Made by a program: the position numbers and the translations under genes. Under the pieces are notes generated by a model. The model saw only the letters and a program-made list of their open reading frames with translations, had not been told where the DNA came from and did not search any database. From Polyodon spathula (lineage: Eukaryota; Chordata; Actinopteri; Acipenseriformes; Polyodontidae): a stretch of 64,000 nucleotides of DNA. Location: assembly GCF_017654505.1 (NCBI RefSeq), contig NC_054541.1, forward strand, positions 46,504,486 to 46,568,485. Direction: 5' to 3'. Shown here one piece after another: positions 19,168-28,222 of the stretch. The number at the start of each line of letters is the position of its first letter. Position 1 is the first letter of the stretch.

Positions 19168-22010
19168 ATAAGAACATAAGAAAGTTTACAAACGAGAGGA
19201 GGCCATTCGGCCCATCTTGCTCGTTTGGTTGTTAGTAGCTTATTGATCCCAGAATCTCATGAAGCAGCTTCTTGAAGGATCCCAGGGTGTCAGCTTCAAC
19301 AACATTACTGGGGAGTTGATTCCAGACCCTCACAATTCTCTGTGTAAAAAAGTGCCTCCTATTTTCTGTTCTGAATGCCCCTTTGTCTAATCTCCATTTG
19401 TGACCCCTGGTCCTTGTTTCTTTTTTCAGGCTGAAAAAGTCCCTTGGGTCGACACTGTCAATACCTTTTAGAATTTTGAATGCTTGAATTAGGTTGCCAC
19501 GTAGTCTTCTTTGTTCAAGACTGAACAGATTCAATTCTTTTAGCCTGTCTGCATATGACATGCCTTTTAAGCCCAGAATAATTCTGGTTGTTCTTCTTTG
19601 CACTCTTTCTAGAGCAGCAATATCTTTTTTATAGCGAGGTGACCAGAACTGAACACAATATTCAAGATGAGGTCTTACTAGTGCATTGTACAGTTTTAAC
19701 ATTACTTCCCTTGATTTAAATTCAGCACTTTTCACAATGTATCCGAGCATCTTGTTAGCCTTTTTTATAGCTTCCCCACATTGTCTAGATGAAGACATTT
19801 CTGAGTCAACAAAAACTCCTAGGTCTTTTTCATAGATTCCTTCTCCAATTTCAGTATCTCCCATATGATATTTATAATGTACATTTTTATTTCCTGCGTG
19901 CAGTACCTTACACTTTTCTCTATTAAATGTCATTTGCCATGTGTCTGCCCAGTTCTGAATCTTGTCTAGATCATTTTGAATGACCTTTGCTGCTACAACA
20001 GTGTTTGCCACTCCTCCTACTTTTGTGTCGTCTGCAAATTTAACAAGTTTGCTTACTATACCAGAATCTAAATCATTAATGTAGATTAGGAATAGCAGAG
20101 GACCTAATACTGATCCCTGTGGTACACCGCTGGTTACCACACTCCATTCTGAGGTTTTTCCTCTAATCAGTACTTTCTGTTTTCTACATGTTAACCACTC
20201 CCTAATCCATGTACATGTGTTTCCTTGAATCCCAACTGCGTTCAGTTTGAGAATTAATCTTTTGTGCAGGACTTTGTCAAAAGCTTTCTGGAAATCTAAA
20301 TAAACCATGTCATATGCTTTGCAATTATCCATTATCGATGTTGCATCCTCAAAAAAATCAAGCAAGTTAGTTAGACACGATCTCCCTTTCCTAAAACCAT
20401 GTTGACTGTCTCCCAGGACCCTGTTACCATATAGGTAATTTTCCATTTTGGATCTTATTATAGTTTCCATAAGTTTGCATATAATAGAAGTCAGGCTTAC
20501 TGGTCTGTAGTTACCTGGTTCAGTTTTGTTTCCCTTTTTGTGGATCGGTATTACGTTTGCAATTTTCCAGTCTGTCGGTACCACCCCTGTGTCAAGAGAC
20601 TGCTGCATGATCTTGGTTAGCGGTTTGTAAATTACTTCTTTCATTTCTTTGAGTACTACTGGGAGGATCTCATCCGGCCCAGGGGATTTGTTTATTTTAA
20701 GAGCTCCTAGTCCCTTTAACACTTCTGCCTCTGTTATGCTAAAGTTATTTAAAACTGGATAGGAACTGGATGACATGTGGGGCATGTTGTCAGTATCTTC
20801 CTTTGTAAAAACTTGTGAAAAGTAATCATTTAACATATTTGCTATTTTTTTTTCTTCATCTACGATTTTGCCATTTGTATCTCTTAAACATTTAATCTCC
20901 TCTTTGAATGTTCTCTTGCTGTTGTAATATTGGAAAAACATTTTGGAATTGGTTTTAGCTCCCTTAGCAATGTTCATTTCTATTTCTCTCTTGGCCTTTC
21001 TAACTTCCTTTTTGACTTGCGTTTGCAGTTCTGTGTACTCTTTCTGCGTGCTTTCTTTTTGGTCCTTTTTTAAGGCTCTGTAAAGTGCCTTTTTTCGCTG
21101 AATATTTTTTTTAATTGATCTATTAAACCATTTTGGCAATTTAGTTTTACATTTAGATTTGTCTACTTTAGGGATGTAATTGTTTTGCGCCTCTAGTACT
21201 ACATTTTTGAAGAACAACCATCCTTCTTCTGTGGGTGTTTTCTCTATTTTACTCCAATCTACTTCTGTTAGTCTCTGTTTCATACCTTCATAGTTTGCTT
21301 TTCTAAAATTGTAAACCTTAGCTTTAGTCATTACTTTTGGGGTTTTAAAAAACACTTCAAATGAGACCATGTTGTGGTCTGAGTTTGCCAGTGGTTCTCT
21401 GACCTCTGTTTTAGTTATTCTATCTTCGTTATTTGAAAAGACTAAATCAAGGCATGCCTCCCCTCTAGTCGGTGCCTTGACAAATTGTTTTAGGAAGCAG
21501 TCATTTGTCATTTCCACCATTTCTATTTCATCCTTCGTGCTACCCACTGGGTTTTCCCATTTTATATGGGGGAAGTTGAAATCCCCCATTAGTATGGCTT
21601 CTCCTTTGCTACACGCATTTCTAATGTCATTGTATAACAGATTATTTTGCTCACCTTCTGAATCTGGCGGTCTATAACATGCTCCTATTATTATGCCCTT
21701 TGAATTTTTGTCCGTTATTCTGACCCATATTGATTCGGCTTTATTTTCTTTGTCCAGGTTTAACACCTGGGCTTCAAGACTGTTTCTTATGTATAGCACT
21801 ACCCCTCCTCCTCTTCTGTCCTGCCTGTCTTTCCTATACAGTGTGTACCCAGAAATATTATATTCGTCCCCATCACTCTCAGACAACCACGTTTCTGTAA
21901 CACCTATCACATCATAGTTACCTGTTAGTGCAGTAGCTTCAAGTTCTAGAATTTTGTTTCTGATACTTCTAGCATTTAGATAAATACATTTAATGGATGG
22001 TAAAGCTGGT
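19168..22010 (-). mobile_element. CR1-like LINE, 5'-truncated but with a long intact ORF
   Basis: A non-LTR retrotransposon on the minus strand. The 3' end (plus coordinates about 19168-19231) is the short non-coding tail with ccgaatggcctcctctcgtttg and ends in remnants of the cttatgtt 8-bp repeat typical of CR1 (more copies survive in the fragment ending at 53045). There is no poly(A) tail. The frame stays open upstream of the first ATG to about 22008 on the plus strand, adding CIYLNARSIRNKI, which is the normal N-terminal part of the endonuclease. An in-frame stop lies just beyond, near 22018, and no ORF1 is visible, so the copy is probably truncated there. Confidence 0.92.
19232..21910 (-). 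CDS. CR1-like LINE ORF2: endonuclease plus reverse transcriptase (892 codons, uninterrupted)
   Basis: The enzyme nicks target DNA and copies its RNA at the nick (target-primed reverse transcription). An apurinic-type endonuclease occupies about residues 1-190 with ETWLSE at 6, MGDFNFPHIKW from 108 and SDHN at 177-180. A lysine-rich linker follows. Reverse transcriptase spans about 405-690: SPGPDEILP, NYRPVSLTSIICK, YLDFQKAFD (537-545), SGVPQGSVLGPLLF (594 on) and the catalytic FADD at 625-628. The C-terminal region with VQRRTTRIILG and RGHKWRLDKGAFRTENRRHF follows, and the frame stops at the TAA ending at 19232. The start shown is the first ATG, but the true domain begins further upstream without an ATG, so the natural start is missing. 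No stop or frameshift interrupts it. The 5' truncation makes autonomous activity unlikely; recent insertion is the simplest reading. Confidence 0.93.
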   Translation of the reverse strand: MIGVTETWLSESDGDEYNISGYTLYRKDRQDRRGGGVVLYIRNSLEAQVLNLDKENKAESIWVRITDKNSKGIIIGACYRPPDSEGEQNNLLYNDIRNACSKGEAILMGDFNFPHIKWENPVGSTKDEIEMVEMTNDCFLKQFVKAPTRGEACLDLVFSNNEDRITKTEVREPLANSDHNMVSFEVFFKTPKVMTKAKVYNFRKANYEGMKQRLTEVDWSKIEKTPTEEGWLFFKNVVLEAQNNYIPKVDKSKCKTKLPKWFNRSIKKNIQRKKALYRALKKDQKESTQKEYTELQTQVKKEVRKAKREIEMNIAKGAKTNSKMFFQYYNSKRTFKEEIKCLRDTNGKIVDEEKKIANMLNDYFSQVFTKEDTDNMPHMSSSSYPVLNNFSITEAEVLKGLGALKINKSPGPDEILPVVLKEMKEVIYKPLTKIMQQSLDTGVVPTDWKIANVIPIHKKGNKTEPGNYRPVSLTSIICKLMETIIRSKMENYLYGNRVLGDSQHGFRKGRSCLTNLLDFFEDATSIMDNCKAYDMVYLDFQKAFDKVLHKRLILKLNAVGIQGNTCTWIREWLTCRKQKVLIRGKTSEWSVVTSGVPQGSVLGPLLFLIYINDLDSGIVSKLVKFADDTKVGGVANTVVAAKVIQNDLDKIQNWADTWQMTFNREKCKVLHAGNKNVHYKYHMGDTEIGEGIYEKDLGVFVDSEMSSSRQCGEAIKKANKMLGYIVKSAEFKSREVMLKLYNALVRPHLEYCVQFWSPRYKKDIAALERVQRRTTRIILGLKGMSYADRLKELNLFSLEQRRLRGNLIQAFKILKGIDSVDPRDFFSLKKETRTRGHKWRLDKGAFRTENRRHFFTQRIVRVWNQLPSNVVEADTLGSFKKLLHEILGSISY

Positions 22011-22799
22011 GCTGAACATCAAAGCAGCAGCACAAACTCGCAGCCAATAGAGGGAGGGTACGGTCTTACTGAGGTCCTCAGACCGGCTATGAGATTGCCT
22101 GCAAAGGTGACAGTTGCAGAGTTTGTGTACCCATTTATATTCTAAATCCCCCCTCATTGTAATTGTTAACAGTGGTGACTCAGAAAAGGGCTACTTGCTG
22201 AAGAAGCACACTATGACTTGTATTGGGAGATTCCCCTTTCCCCAGAGAGAGTTCACTAGGGTTACTGGGAGGAAGAAAAAGGGTAATAAATGTGTTTTAA
22301 AAATTTAAAACGTTTTCTTGTAACAATGCATACCAGTGCACATGGAACAAAGGTGTGTTAATATGCAATAAAAGTCCACAGGGGTGTTCTGTAATGCTTT
22401 AACTGGACTTGGGCCATAACTGAAACCAGAAAGATTGTTGTATGCAAATGTTTTGCTAACTGCAAAAGGAGAAAAACCTGCTTTGGCAGCTGACCTGTTC
22501 TAGAATTTGAATCACAAAAGCCAGTTCACCCTGCATGCCAAAGCAGAATGGAGGTTCTTAGAGCTGTTCAGGTGCTCGTTTTGTGTTGACGTTTATCTTC
22601 CCATCCTGTTTGGTAATGAAACAAAGTCCTCAACGTGCAGACTGTCAGAAATCTCATTCCTGTACAGCACATCCACTTGGCTGAGCCTGACTCTACAGCT
22701 GCACTGCACTCCATGTTCAGTTTGTAAGTCACCATTCATTACACTATCTATAATGTGGCTGCTTCAAATGTGGTTTAGTCTGTGGTGCTATCTAGCAAT
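22011..22799. other. Unassigned sequence between CR1 5' end and second 25-bp repeat
   Basis: About 790 bases without recognisable coding motifs. It lies between the end of CR1 homology and the second copy of the 25-bp direct repeat, so it may have entered together with the LINE, or the two repeats may be unrelated to the insertion. A 142-codon frame at 22507-22935 has no features I recognise. Confidence 0.4.
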
Positions 22800-22824
22800 G
22801 GTGATGCATTTAAAAGGTGCTAAA
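22800..22824 (+). repeat. 25-bp direct repeat, copy 2 (right of the CR1 element)
   Basis: Identical to 19115-19139 over 25 bases, with weaker similarity (tacaat) continuing just beyond both copies. Confidence 0.85.
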
Positions 22825-23523
22825 TCTACAATTGCTAATTGTAATTTAGTTTGCATGATTCTTTTTAGCACTGTAACTGAAGCAGTTTATAATGTGTTGC
22901 ATTTCAAATATTTCCAAATTTCTGAATTAACGTAAAAATGAAAGAACTAAAAGATTGTGAGTGGGGGTCCAGTAATACTGTTTAAAAAAGCTAACTTTAA
23001 AGCATTAGTTTGCATTTTCAATTTATAGTCATGTGCTATCTTGTAAAAAAAGAAAGATCAGAAGAGATTCTTTCAGTGCTATTTCCAGCATGGAAATAAA
23101 ATGACAATATCTTTGTGTGTTTTGTTTACTCAGTGTACATATTTTCCATTACGAATGAATAGTGATTGCTAGAACAGACAGTATAATGTAATAGAAACAT
23201 ACTGTGTGTATTAGTGTCACTGGTGGATGACATCCCTCGACTGCATGTACTGGGTGCAGCTTACAGTACTTTTAATTAAAGAATTTGTCCTATCTGGCAC
23301 AGCATATTTGAAATTGTTTCAGTAAAACAATGGGAATAGTTAGACCTATAGGATTAACATTTTGAAGGTGTGCTTGCACAAGCTGAGGGTGATTGACACA
23401 CAGAATCTATTTCCAACGGGTTGTGAATCTGAGCAGCAGGGAAATCTCAATGCATTGCGCATTGTGTACGGAGAGTGAGAGGTCTTGAGTCTTAGTCATT
23501 GTGTTCCAGCATTTAGACCAAAG
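22825..23523. other. No gene recognised
   Basis: AT-rich non-coding sequence between the second direct repeat and Tc1-like copy 1. I see nothing further in it. Confidence 0.5.
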
Positions 23524-23525
23524 TA

Positions 23526-23599
23526 CAGTGGCTTGCGAAAGTATTGAGCCCCCTTGGCATTTTTCATATTTTGTTGCCTTACAACCTGGAATTAAAATT
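23526..23599 (+). repeat. Left terminal inverted repeat, Tc1-like copy 1
   Basis: Transposase binding end. It matches the reverse complement of 25088-25161 with only a couple of mismatches. Confidence 0.92.
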
Positions 23600-23926
23600 T
23601 ATTTTTATTTGGATTTCATGTAATGGACATACACAAAATAGTCCAAATTGGTGAAGTGAAATGAAAAAAATAACTTGTTTCAAAAAATTCTAAAAAATAA
23701 ATAACGGAAAAGTGGTGCGTGCATATGTATTCACCCCCTTTGCTATTAAGCCTCTAAATAAGATCTGGTGCAACCAATTACCTTCAGAAGTCACATAATT
23801 AGTTAAATAAGGTCCACCTGTGTGTAATCTAAGTGTCACATGATCTCAGTATATATACACCTGTTCTGAAAGGCCCCAGAGTGTGCAACACCACTAAACA
23901 AGGGGCACCACCAAGCAAGCAGCACC

Positions 23927-24943
23927 ATGAAGACCAAGGAGCTCTCCAAACAGGTCAGGGACAAAGTTGTGGAGAAGTACAGATCAGGGTTGGGTTATAA
24001 AAAAATATCCGAAACTTTGAACATCCCAGAGAGCACCATTAAAGCCATTATTAAAAAATGGAAAGAATATGGCACCACAACAAACCTGGCAAGAGAGGGC
24101 CGCCCACCAAAACTCACGGACCAGGCAAGGAAGGCATTAATCAGAAAGGCAACAAAGAGACCAAAGATAACCCTGAAAGAGCTGCAAAGCTCCATAGCGG
24201 AGATTGGAGCATCTGTCCATAGGACCACTTTAAGTTCACTCCACAGAGCTGGGCTTTACGGAAGAGTGGCCAGAAAAAAGCCATTGCTTAAAGAAAAAAA
24301 TAAGCAAACATGTTTGGTGTTCGCCAAAAGGCATGTGGGAGACTCCCCAAACATATGGAAGAAGGTACTCTGGTCAGATGAGACTAAAACTGAGCTTTTT
24401 GGCCATCAAGGAAAACGCTATGTCTGGCACAAACCCAACACCTCTCATCACCCCGAGAACACTATCCCCACAGTGAAGCATGGTGGTGGCAGCATCATGC
24501 TGTGGGGATGTTTTTCATCGGCAGGGACTGGGAAACTGGTCAGAATTGAAGGAATGATGGATGGCGCTAAATACAGGGAAATTCTTGAGGGAAACCTGTT
24601 TCAGTCTTCCAGAGATTTGAGACTGGGACGGAGGTTCGCCTTCCAGCAGGACAATGACCCTAAGCATTCTGCTAAAGCAACACTTGAGTGGTTTAAGGGG
24701 AAACATTTAAATGTCTTGGAATGGCCTAGTCAAAGCCCAGACCTCATTCCAATTAAGAATCTGTGGTATGACTTAAAGACTGCTGTACACCAGCGGAACC
24801 CATCCAACTTGAAGGAGCTGGAGCAGTTTTGCCTTGAAGAATGGGCAAAAATCCCAGTGGCTAGATGTGCCAAGCTTATAGATACATACCCCAAGAGACT
24901 TGCAGCTGTAATTGCTGCAAAAGGTGGCTCTACAAAGTATTGA
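23927..24943 (+). CDS. Tc1-like transposase, full length but catalytic Glu replaced by Lys
   Basis: The enzyme excises and inserts the element at TA sites by a DDE mechanism in the nucleus. The protein has 338 residues, the usual size. The N-terminal half is the bipartite helix-turn-helix DNA-binding domain (IPESTIKAIIKKW, then the basic GRPPKLTDQARKA linker at about 59-71). The catalytic domain shows the first Asp at 151 (WSDETK), the glycine-rich HGGGSIMLWGC box near 185-195 and the second Asp at 242 (QQDNDPKH). With 34 residues between, the third catalytic position 277 should be Glu in the motif PIENLW, but here the codon is AAG (24755-24757) and the motif reads PIKNLW; copy 2 has GAG at this position. 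A 3-base deletion also shortens the segment near residue 103. The frame is intact but the protein is predicted to be catalytically inactive. Confidence 0.95.
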   Translation: MKTKELSKQVRDKVVEKYRSGLGYKKISETLNIPESTIKAIIKKWKEYGTTTNLAREGRPPKLTDQARKALIRKATKRPKITLKELQSSIAEIGASVHRTTLSSLHRAGLYGRVARKKPLLKEKNKQTCLVFAKRHVGDSPNIWKKVLWSDETKTELFGHQGKRYVWHKPNTSHHPENTIPTVKHGGGSIMLWGCFSSAGTGKLVRIEGMMDGAKYREILEGNLFQSSRDLRLGRRFAFQQDNDPKHSAKATLEWFKGKHLNVLEWPSQSPDLIPIKNLWYDLKTAVHQRNPSNLKELEQFCLEEWAKIPVARCAKLIDTYPKRLAAVIAAKGGSTKY

Positions 24944-25087
24944 CTTTGGGGGGGTGAATACTTGTGCACGCTCAAGTTTTCTGTTTTTCTGTCTTATTGC
25001 TTGTTTGTTTCACAATAAAAAATATTTTGCATCTTCAAAGTGGTAGGCATGTTATGTAAATCAAATGATACAAACCCCCAAAAAATC

Positions 25088-25161
25088 AATTTTAATTCCA
25101 GGTTGTAAGGCAACAAAATAGGAAAAATGCCAAGGGGGGTCAATACTTTCGCAAGCCACTG
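25088..25161 (-). repeat. Right terminal inverted repeat, Tc1-like copy 1
   Basis: Mirror of 23526-23599. It is followed by the TA target dinucleotide at 25162-25163. Confidence 0.92.
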
Positions 25162-25163
25162 TA

Positions 25164-25494
25164 GCTCTGTGCTTTATCTTGTTTTGGATTTGTGCACCCC
25201 TTTTTATCCTCTATCACATAATTTCTATGAACTGTGTTGGCCAGTAGGAATTAGAACAGTAGTTGTTTACCGTGATATTATTAATGACTAATTTAATATG
25301 TATTTACTTACTGTACCGAAATATTATTAGGGATAATTGTGTTCTGTTCAAGAATCGTGTTTCACACGGTCATCTCAAATGCCACTGCTACCTATATTGT
25401 TGTTCCTCTCTTCCTGAAGACAGCCGATGTATCCCCTCCATTGTAGGAAACAACAAGAAGAATTATTGCTTTATTTTAAAAAGCCAAAAAGTAA
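25164..25494. other. No gene recognised
   Basis: Short AT-rich spacer between the Tc1-like element and the SINE. I see nothing in it. Confidence 0.5.
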
Positions 25495-25925
25495 GGGGGC
25501 TCCCGAGTGGCGAATCTGGTAAAGACGCTCTGCGTGGAGTGCAGGATAGTCTATAGTCTGGACATTGCCGGTTCAAGTCCAGGCTATTCCATTGCTGATT
25601 GTGGGGAGCTCCCAGGGGGTGCCGCACATTTAGCCAAGCACCACACTGGGTGTCCTCGGCTCACTGCACACCAGCGACCCCTGTAGTTGTCCTCCGATGC
25701 TGTAGCTCTGAGGTGGCTGGATGGTGAGTCTGCAGGGTGAAAAGAAGTGGTCGGCTGACGGCACACACTTCAGAGGACAGCGTGTGTTTGTCTTCCAAGT
25801 CAGCGCATGGGTGTTAGCAGTGAGCTGAGCCTAAAAATAATTGGTTATTCTAAATTGGGAGAAAATACAAAAAATTATTGGCAACTAAAAAAGTTTAAAA
25901 AAAAATAAAAAAATAAATAAAGACA
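25495..25925 (+). mobile_element. tRNA-derived SINE
   Basis: The 5' part is a degenerate tRNA with the internal RNA polymerase III promoter: box A tggcgaatctgg at 25508-25519 and box B ggttcaagtcc at 25570-25580, 50 bases apart as in a tRNA. The body continues with gggagctcccaggggg and a tRNA-unrelated region, and ends in the AT-rich tail tattctaaattgggag...aaaataaataaa. Similar SINEs starting ctcccgagtggcg are known to me from non-teleost ray-finned fish. Ends are approximate; I could not fix a target duplication. Confidence 0.82.
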
Positions 25926-27543
25926 AAGTGAAAGGCAGACTGGAAAAAATGAACAATGCAAATCCCAATAGATGGGATGTGAAAACCTGATTTTAGATAG
26001 TCATGATCATTTTGAGCTGATAATCGATAATGTAAAATGTAATTATCGTCCAACCTTATTGCAGTGCTACTGCATGCAATTTCAGTTCAGTTTTCTGATT
26101 TGAAATAATGAAGGCTTTATACATTTATGGCTTCCTGAATTTTTCAGTTGAAGGAGGGGGTCTGAAGATAAACTTGCCATGTGAAAATGATTTCCTCGTA
26201 TGTGTTTTGAATATAGCTTGTCGAGATCTGTTTTGTATCTTGTGCAATACATTGTGTAGTAACTCTAAATTTTGTACCTAATCTCTTCTGTTCCATATAG
26301 CCATCTGTTTGTAATGCCAGGCATTGGACATCGTTTACAGCCTTTGCCTCTGTGCTGAATATAAAAGAAAAGAAAGAAAAAAGTGATTCTTTGCAGCTTT
26401 GTTTTGCCTTTTTTTCTACCTCACTTTTCAGTATATTATTCTGCATTTCATATTTTTTTCTGCCGTTGTTGCTTTAAAGGAAAAATTTATTACATTTGAA
26501 GCAATTTAGTCCTTAAAATGCATTATTATATGTAGTTATTAAGTAAAATGGCATCTGATTTAGCGAAAGTGAATGTATACATCGAGCAGGGACACAAAAC
26601 CAGTACTGAATGACCACACACTATCTGCTGATTGCTGCACTTGTAGGGTTTCAGTGTCATTTCCTGACACTCGCAGTGAGGTGCTGACTGTGTATTTAAA
26701 CCAGTTTCCTTCTGCAAATGGAATTGCAGATAACTTGGACCCGTGGTCTATCTCTATGAGACAGCTTCTGTTGTGGTCCCGTCTCAAACTGGAATTCAGA
26801 CCTTTCTTGAAAGCTTTTCCAGCGGGAGTCTCTTTATCCTCGCCCCCTTTTTATTTCCCTGTCTTTTGTCCTGCACTCAGGACTTAGATGTATGTTGAAT
26901 TCCTGTAGAAATTGCAATGGCAGTGACAGGCTTTTTTGTTTTCTGTCGGTGATTGGTGTAATTGCTACTTTTAGGTCAGTGACAGGCTATTGTGTTTGTG
27001 TTGAAAGACATGCAGGTTTCTGAACAGCGGTAACCATCAGGAAGAAGGAGAGGAAGAGGGAGGGACATGGAGCTTGCTGCCGAGTCACAAGGGGAACCTG
27101 AAAGAACTCTGGTGAGTTTGGACTCTCTTCTGTCTCTCTCTATTCTCTCTCTGCTCTCTATTTGAAGTAGAATCTATGGACTTGAGAATCACTTGATGCT
27201 ACAAAATAGGCTTGAGATTGTCGCTGGTGTTCTTCATTTACAGGTGTGTTATTATGTAATCAATATTGTTTTATTTTTTGAGGATTACAGAAAAATTACT
27301 TCTGCCTTTATTACATGTTGCACCTTTAAATATATGCAGCAAAATACAGTAAAAATCCACAGTACATGCTCCTAGTATTTCATATCTTACCTGTTTAATA
27401 TCCTGTTGTGTGTTTTCAATCATTACATAATGTTGCACTGTGCACTTAACCCCATTAACAAAGCAGCAGCATCATTGTTTAATATCTCTTGATCTCTATT
27501 GCTGAATCCTTAATGCTACAAAGAGCAGACATACATACAGTAG
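25926..27543. other. Non-coding; possible alternative first exon at 27067
   Basis: Mostly AT-rich DNA. Near 27067-27111 a short ATG-started frame (MELAAESQGEPERTL) after a purine-rich leader runs straight into a strong donor, gtgagt, at 27112, followed by a pyrimidine-rich stretch (27121-27165). This could be an alternative first exon of a host gene, but nothing downstream fits its phase, so support is weak. Confidence 0.3.
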
Positions 27544-27548
27544 CCTCC

Positions 27549-28217
27549 TGTGACAAAGTGACCGCCCCTGTGTATATTATCTGTTATGTGTTGCGTGTGG
27601 TGTGTTTAAATGTTGGTGTATAGTCATTGGTACACGGGATATAAACCGGTCTGTGTAACACGAGTGTTTAAAATGTATATGTGTATTTAGGCACGAGGAT
27701 TGCACAGCACTTCACTTGCAAGTAAAATGTAGTAATATGTGAGCACGGGGAATTGCACTTTATTAATTCACGTGCTGGGATTCAAGTGAATAATTAATTG
27801 GTAATTGAATCCCAGCACAACAGTATATATAGATGCACGTTTTCACATACTCACGGTTGGGTGTTCGGTGAGTGGAGAACGGGATAGAGAGTAGGAGAGT
27901 GATAATTTCAATTACAATTGCTATTGCGTGCTGGTGGGACCAGCACGATACTTGTGTGTTCAAAACTCACCATGTTTGTCAGTGTGTCTGTCCGTGCACC
28001 GTTTTGTTAAGTTTAGTCCGTTTTTGTTTCTGTTTATTTTGGCTACCAGTGCCGTGTCCTGTTTTTGTATTGTTCCAACCGTTTATTTTCTGTCTGTCTG
28101 TTAATTCATTAAATGCTGAGCAAGACCATTCGCTCAGCTCCACCAAACTCCACCTCTATCTTTGTTTATTTTCCTGCTACTGGTCTGACACCACCCACTC
28201 CGGCCGTCTCTGTGACA
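27549..28217 (+). mobile_element. Solo LTR with perfect 5-bp target duplication
   Basis: The block starts TGTGACAAAGTGACCG and ends GTCTCTGTGACA. It is flanked by CCTCC at 27544-27548 and 28218-28222, a perfect 5-bp duplication. A TATA-like tatatataga lies at about 27822-27831 and an ATTAAA signal near 28107, giving plus orientation. No gag-pol is attached. Its first 40 bases resemble those of the LTR-like block at 44059, so the two are related. Confidence 0.88.
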
Positions 28218-28222
28218 CCTCC

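Larger units (their letters stand above)
23526..25161 (+). mobile_element. Tc1-like DNA transposon, copy 1 (full length)
   Basis: A 1,636-bp element of the Tc1/mariner superfamily, flanked by TA on both sides (23524-23525 and 25162-25163), the TA target duplication of this group. The terminal inverted repeats are about 74 bp (23526-23599 and 25088-25161), starting CAGTGGCTTGCGAAAGTATT and nearly identical to each other. One transposase gene lies between them. The sequence is almost the same as copy 2 at 59122-60754, so the family expanded recently. Confidence 0.97.

Noticed and set aside
22507..22935. 142-codon plus-strand frame
   Set aside because: No recognisable motif, no splice context, and composition like the surrounding non-coding DNA.
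25570..25580. A tRNA gene at the box B match
   Set aside because: The tRNA-like head has degenerate arms and continues into a SINE body and AT-rich tail, so it is a SINE, not a functional tRNA.
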